Part shown: piece after piece, positions 35,166-49,504 of the stretch
Layout of the letters: each line of letters begins with the position of its first letter
Numbering within the stretch: position 1 is the first letter of the stretch
From: Ascaris suum
Lineage: Eukaryota; Nematoda; Chromadorea; Rhabditida; Ascarididae
Assembly (NCBI GenBank): GCA_013433145.1
Contig: CM024172.1
Coordinates: forward strand, 12,767,553-12,831,552
DNA: 64,000 nt
Direction: 5' to 3'
The notes under the pieces: model-generated
Databases searched by the model: none
Seen by the model: only the letters and a program-made list of their open reading frames with translations
Told to the model about the DNA's origin: nothing
Program-made: the position numbers and the translations under genes

Positions 35166-38100
35166 TTATACTTTTATTTTCGTTCTGTAAAAGTTCAGGC
35201 CACAAACCTTCAAATCGTTCTGTGGCATCTCTCAGCTAAAATTAATTTCTTTGAATCTTTTTCTGCTTCTTTCTGTTCTTATCTTTGCATTTGTGAAACA
35301 TATGATGATTGCGTCATGTCCTTCCGCATGTGTGGTTTATGTATCCCTTTGTCTTCCTGCTCGGAAGTTCCAACACTTCAACATTTCGATCGGGGTCGGG
35401 GTCCGTTATTTATGCCACAACGTGTGCCTGTTTGAGGACAGGTCTAGGAACCCTTCCACCAATTCGTGAACCAGATTTAGACACAATAAGCAGATAAAAG
35501 TGCATTTTACAATTGTTAGGGAGAGTATGTTATAGGGTGTTTCTTTATAAGGCTGTGTTTGTTATCACTGGCAGAATTACAAACGCGCATCTTATGTTAT
35601 CTAATGTGGTGCGCTTTTCCATTTCTCATCAGTTGATTTCGTTTCAATTCAACGTTAGCTTGTGCTTATCGTTTTATTAATTCCACGCAAGGTCGTACGT
35701 TTATCTGTTTAATGCAGTAAGATACCATAGCGTTTCCTAACTTTTTAAATTTTTGGCAAGAACTCCTTCTCGAGAGTAGTTTCGGCAGAAATTCAGCAAA
35801 ATGAAATATTTCTTAGAAGCAAACTGCTTTCGCAAGCCAAAACGCTATGTTATGTAATTTATTTGCATCAGCCATATGATTAGCAATCGTTAAGCAGATA
35901 TATTTGAGCAAACATTTAAGCGATATACCTCATTCCTTTAGTTATACTATTTGTTATATTCAAATCAATTGTAATCGCATCTTACTTCATTCAATTTTTA
36001 AAAAATTTTGCGGACCTCAATGTTTAAGAGCACTTGGCTCTTAGAAGGTTGCTAAAAGCTTTTATCAGTGCATTGAAATTCAAAAGTAGAAAATTTCTTG
36101 GAATAGTCACATTTGAAAAAGCGTGGAAATCGTAAGCTTGGGTTTTATTGGAAACCCATCTAAAGATTGCTTTCAGTTGATTTCCCGAAATTTGAAGCTG
36201 ACTGCATCATCTTCCCATGCCTCCTCACGCCTCCTTAATTTGCTAAAAGGAGTGGGAGAGTGTTTATTGCCCGCAGAGAAAAATATATTGTGCTCGCAGC
36301 GTAGCACATTCGGATGTGAATTTCTACTTTTTCAGGAATTTCTGGAATATTACGAGCATTGGAGTCTCTCTAGAACACAACGTCCCTACTTCCTCCTTCT
36401 CCCCTCCTCTCCACCCCCCCCCCCCGCACCTCCGCCTCACTTGGAATATAAGCCCTGTAAGCCCCACTCCCCAGGGCGACTAATGGACTCCACTCTTTGA
36501 TGTGTTTAAAGAATTCAGAAAATTCTGATCAGTTTTTCAAGAGAAAATATATGTTAACAGCAGAAACATTAAGGTTTTCCAAAATGCAGTGTTTTCACCT
36601 ATTTCTTTCAATATATCTTTTGTGCACCTTGTCCTCCTTTTTTCCTTTCGAATAATTCACGTTTCGAAATTTGCAAGCGGCACAAGTCCTCCCGTTCTTA
36701 ACTTATCCACGTTTCCGAGTTTGTATCCCCACTTTACAAGTATGAAGCGCTATGGGCCTCATGGCTTAGTAAAGAGAAATGCTGCACATATAAAATGTTT
36801 TTGCGAGTCGGCCACCCAAACGCTTCGATGAGTTTACTGATTGTTGATCTCCGACGACAATTTTTTTGCTGCAATTCCTCACGTTTGTTTCATCATAAAC
36901 TTATATCCCCTAATTCTAATATTTTTCTTCACATTGAAACTCTCTTTCCGTTCATCGTTATAGGTTAACAGCTTCATTCGCACTTCGCAAAAATAAAGCT
37001 TCTCTATAAACCGAGAAGGACATTTTGCTTCGAAGAGAATGCCTAGAACAGCATCTAATCATGGTGGTAACAAATGCGCGAATTTGGCGATATTGTCCAA
37101 AAAGTGGTCATCACCAACAGTCGCGATTCCTACGATGTATAAAGCGCTTATGAGGGTCATTGATGTGAAATGCTTATCCTATGACAAAGGAAGACAAATA
37201 GTACTAAAAACTAACAGTTCTTAAGCAATAACATTTTGGATGATAGCGCATCGAGAAGCAAATTTTCATCTATATTTAGAAGAAATAATAATCGCTAACA
37301 TATTCATAAACATAGTTACCAATGAACACAGTTATTCGCTATCACAATTTATTTCCGCTTATAGTAAATAAATATGTAACGTTTATTGCATATCGATGAA
37401 ATGCTTTGTTCCGCAAACAACAACGTTTTAATTATTGCGGCAAATTGAAATTGATGAATTGCGCTTGTTAGATTCCTTTCTCCACTTTGGAAGAGATGAA
37501 TGTAAATGAAAAGTTAATAGTTAAAGAATAACATTGTTATCCAGTTCATGCTGAAATATTGTTTTAAAAATAATGCTATGATAGAAGGGAAATGTGCCAA
37601 AGTGGGGCTATCACGGGATGTGTTTTTGAATTTGTCCTCTAAAGCCGATCGATAATAGTTATTACTGAGGAATAATATGTTCATCCTTATTAGCTAAAAT
37701 AAGGGAAATAATAAAATATGTTTTGATTGAGGTTTACCATGCGATTTTGCGAATCTCTTTCGCAAATCGGATCATTTGATGCGTGATGCGTCTCACTGAC
37801 TTAAGGAAAGTACGCAAATTTTTGAGCACAAATATTTGCGTAAACTTCTTGAGAAGTTGTTGGATCAGCCTGAGAGTTTGGATAGGACTGCTTGTTCTAT
37901 GGTGCAGGTTATGTCACTAAATTTCGCAGCTCAAGCTTGAGTGGTTTCCAGGTTTGAACCAGATAAACAAACAAATGAATAGAAGCATATAAATGCTTCG
38001 CATTTTAGGCATTTTTTAGCTGTAAAATTTGCATAAGCACTTGGAAAGTGATGGGATTAAACGTGTTTGATCATAGTATGATTTTTTATAGAAAGCAGTT

Positions 38101-41100
38101 CCTTCATTTATCGCATGAAAAATCTTTTCCATTTATTCAAATAATTACCACCACTGCATATTAGAAATAATCCACTATGCTTAATATTTATTAATCGAAG
38201 TTATTTTACTCTGCTATAAAGCGCCATCTCTCGAAGGGGTAAGCAAAAGAATCTGAAACTCTCTGCATACTGCTATGCGTTGACATTGTAAACAGGGATA
38301 AGTTGTTCGCATACGATTAAATAAGGTGGACATACGTATAGGTTCCAACGTCACATATGCTAAAAAAAAGTGACGTGGTATGAAGGTGATTAAAAAATTA
38401 TTAAATGACTGAAGTGAAAATATTTTATGTCAATATAAGAAAGAACATATAATCTTTACTTATCCGGAAGAAGGTATACTCATTAAGCCATTTATTATCG
38501 AAAGTTTTTAATGAAACTTTGCTGGATACCGAGTAGACGCTTCAATTCTTTGAAGAAGAGGGAGTAAAGGGAAACGCCACCGTTGTATAATATTCATAAG
38601 TTTTGCTAATTTTGATTATTTCCTGCTCATTATTGCAGCACTATGGATGATGACACTATGCGAGAATTGCATAGAGAATTGACTTGCTATATTAGGTGAT
38701 TCGAGTCAAGGTTATTGGCATCGATATTAACTGCGAACCATCTCGCATATTCATTGCTATCATATATGTCGTTCCACATTATTCGACAAATATCGGCGAG
38801 TTCATTTCTTAGACGATATGTTCTATTGCGGGGGAGTGACCTCGCTATGCTCACCAGTCTCCAACGCTAAATATTGCTCATTTTCTTTAACCAAACTTAT
38901 TTATCTAACAGCAAATGATAGATCGTCGTGTTGCCAAATTCATATGTAAACGAGTCAATCTTATAGAATTAATTCATTGAAACGAATATGAAGTGCACAT
39001 TTAATGTAAAGAAATATTGGCGTTATTATAGGATATGCTCATTTAACCATTGACTATATGTTTATGGAGAGCTTTAATACAATTTTTCTTATAGTAATTA
39101 ATAAGAGATATAGGAAGTTGAGAGAGTATCTAATATTATGAGTATAATTTAACACTAAAGAGGAAATAGTTTCCATTATCTTCCGTAATATTTTGATGAC
39201 TCTCATTAGTGGTGAATATTCATTAAACGTTGTGCGAATGCAAAATTTTTCCATGAAACGAGCGATTAAATCACTAAAAATACCATTCCTCATTCCATAC
39301 AAAGCAATCGCATTGTTCATTGCTCGATTCTCAATTTCTCATCCCTCTTTCATTTCGCTTTTCGTTTGCTAATAAATAAGATGCCGAAATGATCGATATG
39401 TTAATGTCAGTAATTTCTGATGACTGGTAAGCCCAAAAAATCTTTCTTATTAGGATTCTTTCTTGGACTTTTTATGGAACGGATAAGAGGATGGAGGAGG
39501 GAGAGGAGGGAAGAGCATTTAGAAATTACATAGCGATGAGGATAAACTGTTGTAATATTTATTTGTTTTTTTGCATCCGTCTGCCTATAAGCTTACATTC
39601 CCTAACTCGAGGCAATGAAATTATATATTCAAGGACGCAGTAGGTGCAATAAAAATTAGTTCTCATTTAATAATTGGACCAAATCACGATTTATATATTT
39701 CAAAAATGTTTCTATGAAGTTTCATGTGCGTCTCAGTTCTCCAAAAAACTATAGCGGAGCATTTCGGCGTATCCCTCGAAAATTTGTCTCATGTTCATAT
39801 CGAATTCGAGTGTTTAAACAAGTTGCAGATTAAAATCACAAAAGCTTTAGAGGAGTATCTAGTAACTTTGAAGGAAGTCTTGATCTCGATATGAAATTAA
39901 TGATATGCTGCTCTCTGTCAGCAAACGAATATGCTGCTTTCAAGAATAAGAAATTTTGTAGTTTGGAATCACCAATGCTTGGTTAGCACTGGGTTGGGTT
40001 TGCAAAATCATGGGATTTCTTTGATATTTTTTTTGTTGATCTATTACTAGGTAAGCGAGGGGAATATGAGCGGTACGCCGTGTTTTGTTCGCTATGATAG
40101 CACACGTTTTAGGCTAGTCTTTATTCTATAACACTACCTCATGAGAGGTGAACACAATATCTATGAGGTGAGGTGAACCTAATCGACTTGGGCGGCACTT
40201 CTTGGCACTGCATTCGGGAAACGCGATAGGTTTGTGGTGATATGTAAAGTGGAATTAAAGGCAGTTTGCACTTGTTATGGGAGGGCAAATTTGAGGATTA
40301 AAGGCAGAAACGAAACATGCATGTCAATTTGATTCTTGCAATATTATGATTTTGAAACATTTTTGATGGCGAGATTTACCTACAGGTTGAAATTGTGGAT
40401 TACTAGAAAATGCGAAATATTGCAATCTCGAAGTTTATTTTTAACGCTGAAATAGCCATCTATTGCAGCGTTTTAATATCATTTCGATGGTGATAAATAT
40501 ATTACTTTTTAGCTATTTTAGATGTATTTTGATGCGGACAAGGCGCAGATTATATAAGCATCGTATTTCAATTCCTTTTAATTTCGATTAGTTCCGACCC
40601 TTGATATTTCCATTTTTTTAATCGTTGCATCCCCTTGATGATTTTGAAAGTGTTCGCTGAAGAAACCTTCGCAACTGGATCATAACTGCGATATGTTAGA
40701 CGATTTTAAGAGAGGAAAACGAAACACGCGGACCGGTTGAGAGCTCACAGAGGTGTCCGATGGCGAGTTTTGCTCATAGTACAGGATTTTCCTGCAAATC
40801 AACGGCATCCAATAAGCATATACTATCTTTCTCATTCTTCCAAAGATCCACAGAGATAAAACAACGAAGTGAAAATTGTTTCATGACGAATGCAGCAAGA
40901 AAAATAGATCTATGCACACGGTACAGCAGCAAAATTATTCACTCGGAAATTAAGATCAGTTAAAATGATAGCAGGTGATTTCGTATGAAAAAACTCCGGC
41001 CAATGACGGCTCAGGTGAGCTCGCGATCCCCTAAGGAGAAGATTGGAATTATTTGGCCAAGCGAGTGCTTGAAAGTTATATATATCGCAGAGGGGAAATA

Positions 41101-41309
41101 AAAATTATTCTAGAGGTATAAATCAAGTTGACACTGTTTTGGTGATGAAGGGTAATGCGAGAGACTATCGAGCTCGGAAACGGCCATCATACGCTGTGGT
41201 CGTGTCCTTGCTTCGGTGCAATATTTCATTGTGCACGTGCAGCGCGGGTATTGTTCATTAGATCGTGCACCAAGTTCTTCGCATACTCCCACTTCCATTT
41301 ATTCCTCTC
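35159..41309. other. gene-poor AT-rich stretch
   Basis: Frames of up to 125 codons occur (36123-36500 on the plus strand) but show no motif and end in low-complexity proline codons from the poly-C tract. No exon with matched splice sites was found. Confidence 0.3.
36414..36425. repeat. poly-C run (12)
   Basis: Twelve C inside a pyrimidine-rich stretch (36391-36440). Confidence 0.9.
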
Positions 41310-41434
<125 letters not shown>

Positions 41435-41544
41435 TTGTGACAAATTTTGCACATCCTGGTATGTGTACGCTTTTATTCCGTATTGAACGTAAAGGAGATT
41501 TTGGTTGTGATGAATTTGGATCATATGCACGCGGTGCAACACTA

Positions 41545-41565
41545 CCCCCCCCCCCCCCCCCCCCC
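41545..41565. repeat. poly-C run (21)
   Basis: Twenty-one consecutive C, the longest such run here; also visible as a poly-Gly or poly-Pro false frame. Confidence 0.95.
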
Positions 41566-44500
41566 ACTCCGCCCAGTTGTAAGCACATAATATACCGCTG
41601 CGTTCTGCTTTCGAGATAAAGGAAATCATTAAAAGCAGAATAAATCACCGCTTCACTTGATCTACTAACGGTAACGCTATTCCTATCCAGTTATTTATTT
41701 ACCATATGTCCTGCAGTGTTATCAGCTTTTTAGCATTGACCTATATCTCGAGTGAGGATAGAGATATACAGAGGACGGAAGTGACTTTTGCCATTCAAAA
41801 AGTCGAACACGTCCTAGATAGGAGTTCATTTGAGAAGTCATGAACACTGAGCTACCCTAGAGCTTTGCGGATGGATAAATCCGAGAATTGCATGATACAT
41901 GATTTGTAGTTTGTAGTTGCGATCATAACGAGCATCGCAACATTGCCGTACATACGATGCGACGGCGTCAAGTGAGCATTGGCAAACAATAGTGATTTAG
42001 GGGGAAGATCGATGTGCTGAGGTCTATTTGGCCCGCACGGCCACCATCATACACCGATACCTCATTGGTGCTATTGTCTTCCTCTCATCACAACACGAAC
42101 TCTCTCATCGATTTCTAACCATCACATCACAACCCCTCTCCTCTCTTATATAGCCGAACGCGTGCCATTTAGCTCCGCCTTTCAACCCCGCTATTCTCAC
42201 TTCGCTTCTCATTGTTGTTCTGATTACTCTTTTATTCTCTAGACCCCCATCATAGTTGTACTATTTCGCCAGGCGGCATACGTCCCACATTTGTTCCATT
42301 CCTCTTGCGCATTTACGCGCCTGTTCGACGCATGTTATTACCTTATTCATGCGTCCGTTCGTTATCCAGCTCATCTGTATGCATCTCATCCCTAAACAAT
42401 TCTGCAATTTGCCGCCTTGCTTTGCCAACTTTATTTAATCGGATGGTCATGACGTTATTGTCGGAAATATTTGCGAATAATCTACTTTTAAGATGTTCTT
42501 ATTTGTCTAGATTCATACCTCAATTGTATATCTTATTCGGTTATATTGCGCTTTCGTTTTTATGCGATTGTTTTGGAAAATTCGCATATATGGCCAAATT
42601 TACAGAAAATTAAACTAACTATTATGGGCAAAAAGGGTATCATAGAGGCGAAAGGGGTTTGGATTATATTCACTTGCTCTTGAGACAGTGATGAACCCCT
42701 TAGGCGATAAAAAAGGCTAACCGGTGCATGGATGCAATTATCCTATCATTTCCGGCCTACAGTTTAGTTCATTTACTTGTTTTCATTACAGTTTCCAATG
42801 GTGGTTCATTATAAAAGCGGTGGAAATCGTTACATATATAATTAAGAATGATTTAAAGCGGAAATAGCAAACGACAGTGGATGATTGATGAAGATGAAAT
42901 TGTTTGCCCATCATTCCCAACCTCAACACTTCATTAAGTGCATTCGTTTTTTAACTTCACTAATTTTATTTATAGCACTTCATTACTTTGGTGCTGCAAT
43001 ATTTCTCGTACTTCTTTAAATTCTATCGAATAATACGTTAACTGAGACTATTTTTTGACCATCCTCATTAGTTAATTGCCGAAATTTAAAATACATTAAT
43101 TTTGAGATGTTTGAACAAATATTTTCGGCAAACATGTCGTTCAACAAAATAGCGACTTTGAATTAGCGCGAAATGAATATAAAGCGCATATTTTATTACT
43201 ATAAATGAGTGTAATGAATTTGAAAGGATATTTATGACATTTGATCGAACTAGTTGACATATTTCGCGATTTAGAATTGACGAACATATTGGTGAATGTA
43301 AGTAGTGCCATTAAGAGATTGATTTCTCCACGCATCGATAACAGGCAAAACGCAAATGAGGATCATTGAAAGATGCGTTGCGTCCGCATGTCTATGACGT
43401 TAATGCCTTAGGTGATGGCTGAAAGTGACAAATTTTCATGTTAAACGTTGACTTCATCGACTAAACGTTCGTTATTCATGGATGCATCTCTTGTTGATCG
43501 ATGTGGTCTTAATAGCTATCGTAAACAGCGTGCTTATCAGCTCTTACAGGTAGAATATTGTAAGGTCAACATTAATTGAATACTGACTACTTTGAAGTTA
43601 GTAAGTTTCTTATCTGATCGAGTGGATTGGACGTTCGCAATCCGTTATTATGCATCTTAGGATACCTTCATCCTAGGAAGTGTTATCTCTTTTCTTGAAT
43701 ACTTGTATTCCATAAGAGGAATGTCGTCCCAGTCAGATAACTGATTATCCCATCTAATTTTGTTAACGATAGCGCGTCTTCCTTAAAAATTTACTCATAT
43801 TGATTACGTTTATTGGTAAATGTCTCTTCTCAAGATTGTTGGTTGCTTGATAGTCGAAACGAAAGGATAAATGTGTCTCTCTATTTGAATTGGTTGCAGT
43901 GTTGTGCCTAGCACCCTCATAATGTGCACTCATTATCGAGTAAGCATCCAACGGCTATCGGTCGATTCTCTCAGAAATTCGCATAGCTTTTCACGTTTTT
44001 CGACCCTCGGACACATCACGCTTTCGTATCCGATTGCCTTATGTCTTTTTCTCTTTTCCGTAGCAGAGCTCTTCGGTCGACTAACTGCCTATTCCTCTCT
44101 TCTTTAATAGGGTGAAACATATCATCGATAGCATAGAGGAGCGTAGTTTCGGGTATGGGTCACGTTCAATTGATTTCTTGTGATCGGTAGTGTTATGCGT
44201 TGACTGAGTGTTTCCCGTTCACTAATACTCCATTTCGCGCTTTCAATGTAATAGCTTTTACGATTTTCTTTATCAACAAAATAAAAAGTTCCTGTGCAGT
44301 CATTTCATTTGTACTTTATATTATGTTCATGCTGCGCCATTTTTATTTTCTTTTTTAATTGAACGTGCGTTTCGTTGTTGAGATTATCGGATAATTACCA
44401 CTGACATTTGAATTTATCAGTACTGTCAAGGGTCTACACGAATCGATATCACATTGATTAGGTTCGTGCTGTTTGTTTCCGGTTATGAATGAAATAGTAG

Positions 44501-47500
44501 CAGCGATGTTGTATAGCGGGTAAGTTCGTGCCAGCCATGAAAAAAAAAGCTCTTGTAACTTGAAGCGAAAGATTACATTCAGCTAGGCTAATCGGTAAAA
44601 TTTTGCGACTTGCGATGCTGAAGGCGATTGAGAAATTCCATGCAGCTTCATTACCTATACAATATGCACTCTTTTGCGAGTAACGAAGAATATTATTCGC
44701 TTGAAGAATATATAAAACTTGAGAAAAAGCTGATGTGATATAAACTGATAAGTTCTTATCAGTCGAATTACTAAATCGGAGCTTTTGCTTCAAACGATTG
44801 AAATTTCTAGTTGATATACGATCATTTCTTTGAGGTGCATCTATCATTGAGAATATTAGGATGATGGCATTTGATTTGAAATTTGCTAGGTGAATTATTT
44901 TTCATATTCAAGAGATTCCTACAATGGACGTTAAATGTTTTTGTGCTACTCTCGGAGAAAATTTGTTGTGTTTACTGTTGTTTTATGGCAACACTGAATC
45001 TATATGCGCTTTTTTTGTTTGTTCTGTTTTGGTTTTTCGTCGACTTTCATAAAGAATTTAAACTAATTTTGACGTTTTTAAAGCAGAATTTTTGCTTCGA
45101 CTATTTTATTGAAGTTGTTGATCATCGATATTTGTCGACGAACCAAATTTACTTAGAAATAAAGCCGAAAATCTCAAAAATTTTACATTTTTGGTAGTTT
45201 TTTGTGAAAATTTTTGGAATTTTTTCTCATATTCAGTTTGTTCTGTAGTATTGTCGGTTCAACAAGTAAACCTCTTAGTTTCAATGGATAGATGGAACGC
45301 TTTTTTACTATATAAAGTTGATTAGAAAGAAAATCAACGAAATCTTATTTCTCAGTCACGACGACATTTGTACCCGAAACGTTGAAATGTATATATTTTT
45401 GCGCTTTTTTTCCCGATCAAAAATGCTTTACGAATTGCGGCGGAATAGGCGGAGTATTTCTGAACTGCTTAAAGGTGTAGTAAGATTTGAATAGATGAGG
45501 TATCAAGTGAACAGGAACGGCTTATTAATTTAGGGCTTATCTGCTCACCTGTGCTTGCTTCCACCCTTTCGTTTTTGCTTTTGCACTAATAAACGCACAT
45601 CATCAACATAGGTTTGATTTTTTAGATTTCGTCTTCCACTATTATAGAGGCATTATTCATCCAAAAAGCTGAATTTGGTTATATTTATTTTTGGTACATA
45701 TTTGAGACTAGAAATTTTTCGCGCGGTTACAGCTTATTAGTTGTTTTTACGTTATTTTCATCGTCGAAATTAATACGAGTGTCAACTTAAGCATCGAAAT
45801 GTTTTAACGAGACAATAAATCAGTCTATGAATAGTTTGACTTAACGCTAAAACTTATTTCAGCAGAAAAAAAAAACGCGTTGTAGATATGTTTGCATTGT
45901 TTCTATCACAAAGGAATAAAGGATACTATGATACGGCTGTAAATAATAATCTCTTTTTTATGCACTTTTTCTGTAATTTATGAAATTCTAAAGTTACGTG
46001 AAAAATATTTTCAGTATCTTTAAGAAACGATATCACAAAAAAAAAATCAAAGTTTGATAGGTGTAACTTTAACCTGAGAATATAGAATGTATTGGAGGTA
46101 TTTGCATGTGATGGAATATGAGATTAATTCCTTATATTTCAATCAGATAAAAACCTCACGTAACTCAAATCGATCTAGGCACTCTTTGTGTTCGAGTATC
46201 TTAACTTAAACTGAAATGTTGCATTCTTGTCATTGCAAAATTTTTGCAATTTCGGAACCGTTGAACAGAGTGCAATTCGTTCATTGACGATAGTATAGTT
46301 CATTGACGGTAGTAACAAGTGCACGTTGCAGCGTTCAAGCGATCCGGTTCGTTGAGAACTTCTTGCAATTGAAAAAAAAAAACAAAAACTGCAATTCTTT
46401 ATTTTCTTTGTTCGTCGTATGCACAAAGATCACCTTTACGATATACCAACATCCATCCATCTGCACCATCTGCATGAAGTATTACACGCTTGTACGCCTC
46501 TTTCACCTTATCATCTATCAAACCCACAACCTCATGCGCGAATTAATCCTTTCCATCAGGTTTTTTATCGAATGAGAGGGAGGAAGGAGAACCGAGAGCA
46601 CAGTGTTATGGAAAGGATTCAGTTAGACTCTCATAGTTGAGGATTGGATGGAGGAGGTGGCAGAGAATGTCACTGAAAAATCCTAACACTTCATATACAT
46701 CACGGAAAGTATCAAAGTAACATTTTTTCACAGTATATCATTGTTTCTTCGATTAGTTTTTACTTTATTGTTTTATTATTAAACAAAATTGACTAAATAT
46801 ATGCAAAGTTTTACGAGAGCAACATTGTCCATTGAGAGCATAGTGGAACTAGAAATGATGTTTTTGTGTGCGATTTTTTTTTTTTTTTTTTGATGTATTG
46901 ATGCATCATTTTGCACTCGTTAAATAGTATAAGAATCGAAGAGACGAAGGCAACAAAACATGAGGTCACACATCGAGAGACGGTTTTGCTCTTCGTTGTG
47001 TGGCCCTTTCGTTATGTATGCCCGTTTGTATTGCCCTCGACTCACATCAACGGACTCGTGTGCACACTCTTTCGTTGATATAGTTTCTCGTTTTGTGTGT
47101 TGTGTGGTTGGATCGTTTACGCTTCGTTTTCCTATTTCTTAAAATAGGCGCTTTTCTTTGTCGGATCCGTTCTGTTCTCGTTTGGAACAATTGGTGTAAA
47201 TTCGTCAGCTTGCTCGCAAGCAACTAGAATATGGAAAGTGGTCGAATATGGGGTGAGAGGGGTTGCTTAGGTATACATTTGCAAAGATGCATACATTAAT
47301 GCCACACCTGTGAGCATATGGTTATAATGCACGACTTATGATGATCTCCTGCATGTTTTTTTTTTCACGTCGGTCAGTCAACTTCAAAACAATTTTATAA
47401 ACGTCTGTAAAATGTATAAAAAATTTCCGATGCTTTCTTAACTGATTAAGTTTGCATTTAACACTAATCGATTCATACAAAGAGTATTTTTCTGCAGAAT

Positions 47501-49430
47501 GTTTTCCATGAACGACTTGAGCACCCGAAATACGAAGTTAGCATTTCTGCGTTTCATTGTTTTTGAATGAATCATGAAGATAAGCATGATAAGAAAGCGC
47601 ATATCTTATCGTCGACTCTTCTCATGCATTTCTGGATTTGTTCCTCTTTCAATGCGGAAAGTTATAATTGCTTTGTTCCCTTTCACTTTTTGCTCACTTC
47701 AGTATCAAATTGTAACAATTTCAGTGCAAAACCCTGAAATCCATATATAATGCTAGCATCAGAATTTGCTTATAAATTTACGTGATGAAGAAAATATTTG
47801 TTTGTCGTGAATCGTACTTTTTGAGATAAACACATTAGGTTGTTGTCGGTGCATATATTCTACGATTTATATCGCATATCTAGTTATATTTCATTTCCGT
47901 CTTTCTGCACCCTTTCGCAAGTTTCCTTTATAGAAATCATCGTCATATCTATAAAAACCTACACTTTGTATAAATATGCAAAAATATGTCCGTGTGCATA
48001 TTTCGGAAGACACTGCTGTGAGAGCTGAAAATTCATAATCAACCTTCGACTTTACTCGTGACAATGTGAAGCTACAATCAAATTTTTATGCATTTCCAAT
48101 CGTTCGGATTTTTAATGAGGTCACGTGAAACTCAGTCCTATATATTGAAGATTTATTTGAATTTTTATGGCGAGTTAATGTGTGAATTTATTATTGCTTA
48201 CCTTTTATTATTTGTTGCGATTAGTGCAAGTAATTGTTGTGATGAATAATGTGCAAAAGCCCATATTCTGTCTGCAGCTATGACATCTTCCTGTAATGTT
48301 CTTTTATAAAATTTGTATTATTTGACATTTTCTGTGTATATAAATATGAATACGCTTAGAGCGTTCATTGAACGCATTCATCACCCACCAAGAATTGCTT
48401 GTTTAGATTCGGCTAAACATTTCAAATGATGAGACATGTAGTTAAAAGCTTTCATGATATTTTCAAATGAAATTTTTTCTTTAAATTTGTCTTTTTCAAG
48501 GAGAAATTGATTAGTTGTTTGTTTTTATTTTTAATTTTTGTTAAATTATTCATTAATATAAAGAAGCGTATTTTGCATGATTACGCCGTCGTTGTTTTTT
48601 GAATATTTTTTGCAACTTATTTTTTTCAGTTTATAAACTTGTGCTTCTTGTTTCTTTGATCGCTCATTACTGAAAGGGTTTCTTGATGGACTCTGAAGTG
48701 CAAACCAACTTACAGCTTATTACATTAGAAGCAATAGAAAATACATGAAAACGAATAACAATAATGTTATTTTAATAACAAAGTCTTTATTTTAATTTAA
48801 ACCGAAAATAACGATTGTCGACGTTTCTACTACCCTAGGGGAATTCTGTGAAAAGATGATGCATTTGAATATAATCGTAGTATTGAGTAATAATATCGTA
48901 TCAGTTTTCTTCAGTTAGGATATATAAGAGAAGGCTGTTCCCTTTATTGCATAATTCGTATTTCGATATGAGATTCATTGTGGTCGAATTGTAAAATACG
49001 TGAAGTAAAAAGCGTAATGGGATAGGGGAAGAGGGATGTAAGAAGCATAACGACACATCAGATCTCTTATCAGCTGGCCTAGTTCGATAGATGTCATTCA
49101 TTGAAAATTGCTATGAAAGCCTATCATCCATCCATTGGCAATTTGAAGTGTTCTTCTTCTTATTCACTCATTAGAAATAACGTTTCTGAAATATACGAGG
49201 TTTTTTATTGTGTCATAGTTGGTTGAATAGAATCGACAGTCATTGTTCACTTGTATGCATCATAGGGAATGCTAATATTATTTAAAGTATGAATGGTGAT
49301 CATATAAAGTACCGGTTGCAGATCCCGTTAAAAGTCGTAGATTCTCTTCATTACATTCTTTTAGTGGTATTTTACACGAGTTGCCTGCTGAAAACTCTGC
49401 AGTTTATACTACAATAGAATAAAGCTTTAG
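41566..49430. other. gene-poor AT-rich stretch
   Basis: The 41990-42440 part is less AT-rich and carries pyrimidine-rich sequence but no supported exon. A 129-codon minus frame (44458-44847) has no motif and is within chance expectation. A run of 18 T lies at 46874-46891. Confidence 0.3.
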
Positions 49431-49504
49431 ACGTTCATTAAGGAAAAACGTTTGCAAACTTATGAAGTGGGGGAGCTGTCAACAGTGGCATTGGCCCTAC
49501 CAAA
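49431..49504 (+). CDS. candidate small exon
   Basis: Acceptor AAGCTTTAG and strong donor AA|GTAAGC enclose 74 bases; phase 0 in, phase 2 out. It reads TFIKEKRLQTYEVGELSTVA and LALP. The exit phase fits the exon at 63361. No recognised domain; single isolated exon. Confidence 0.25.
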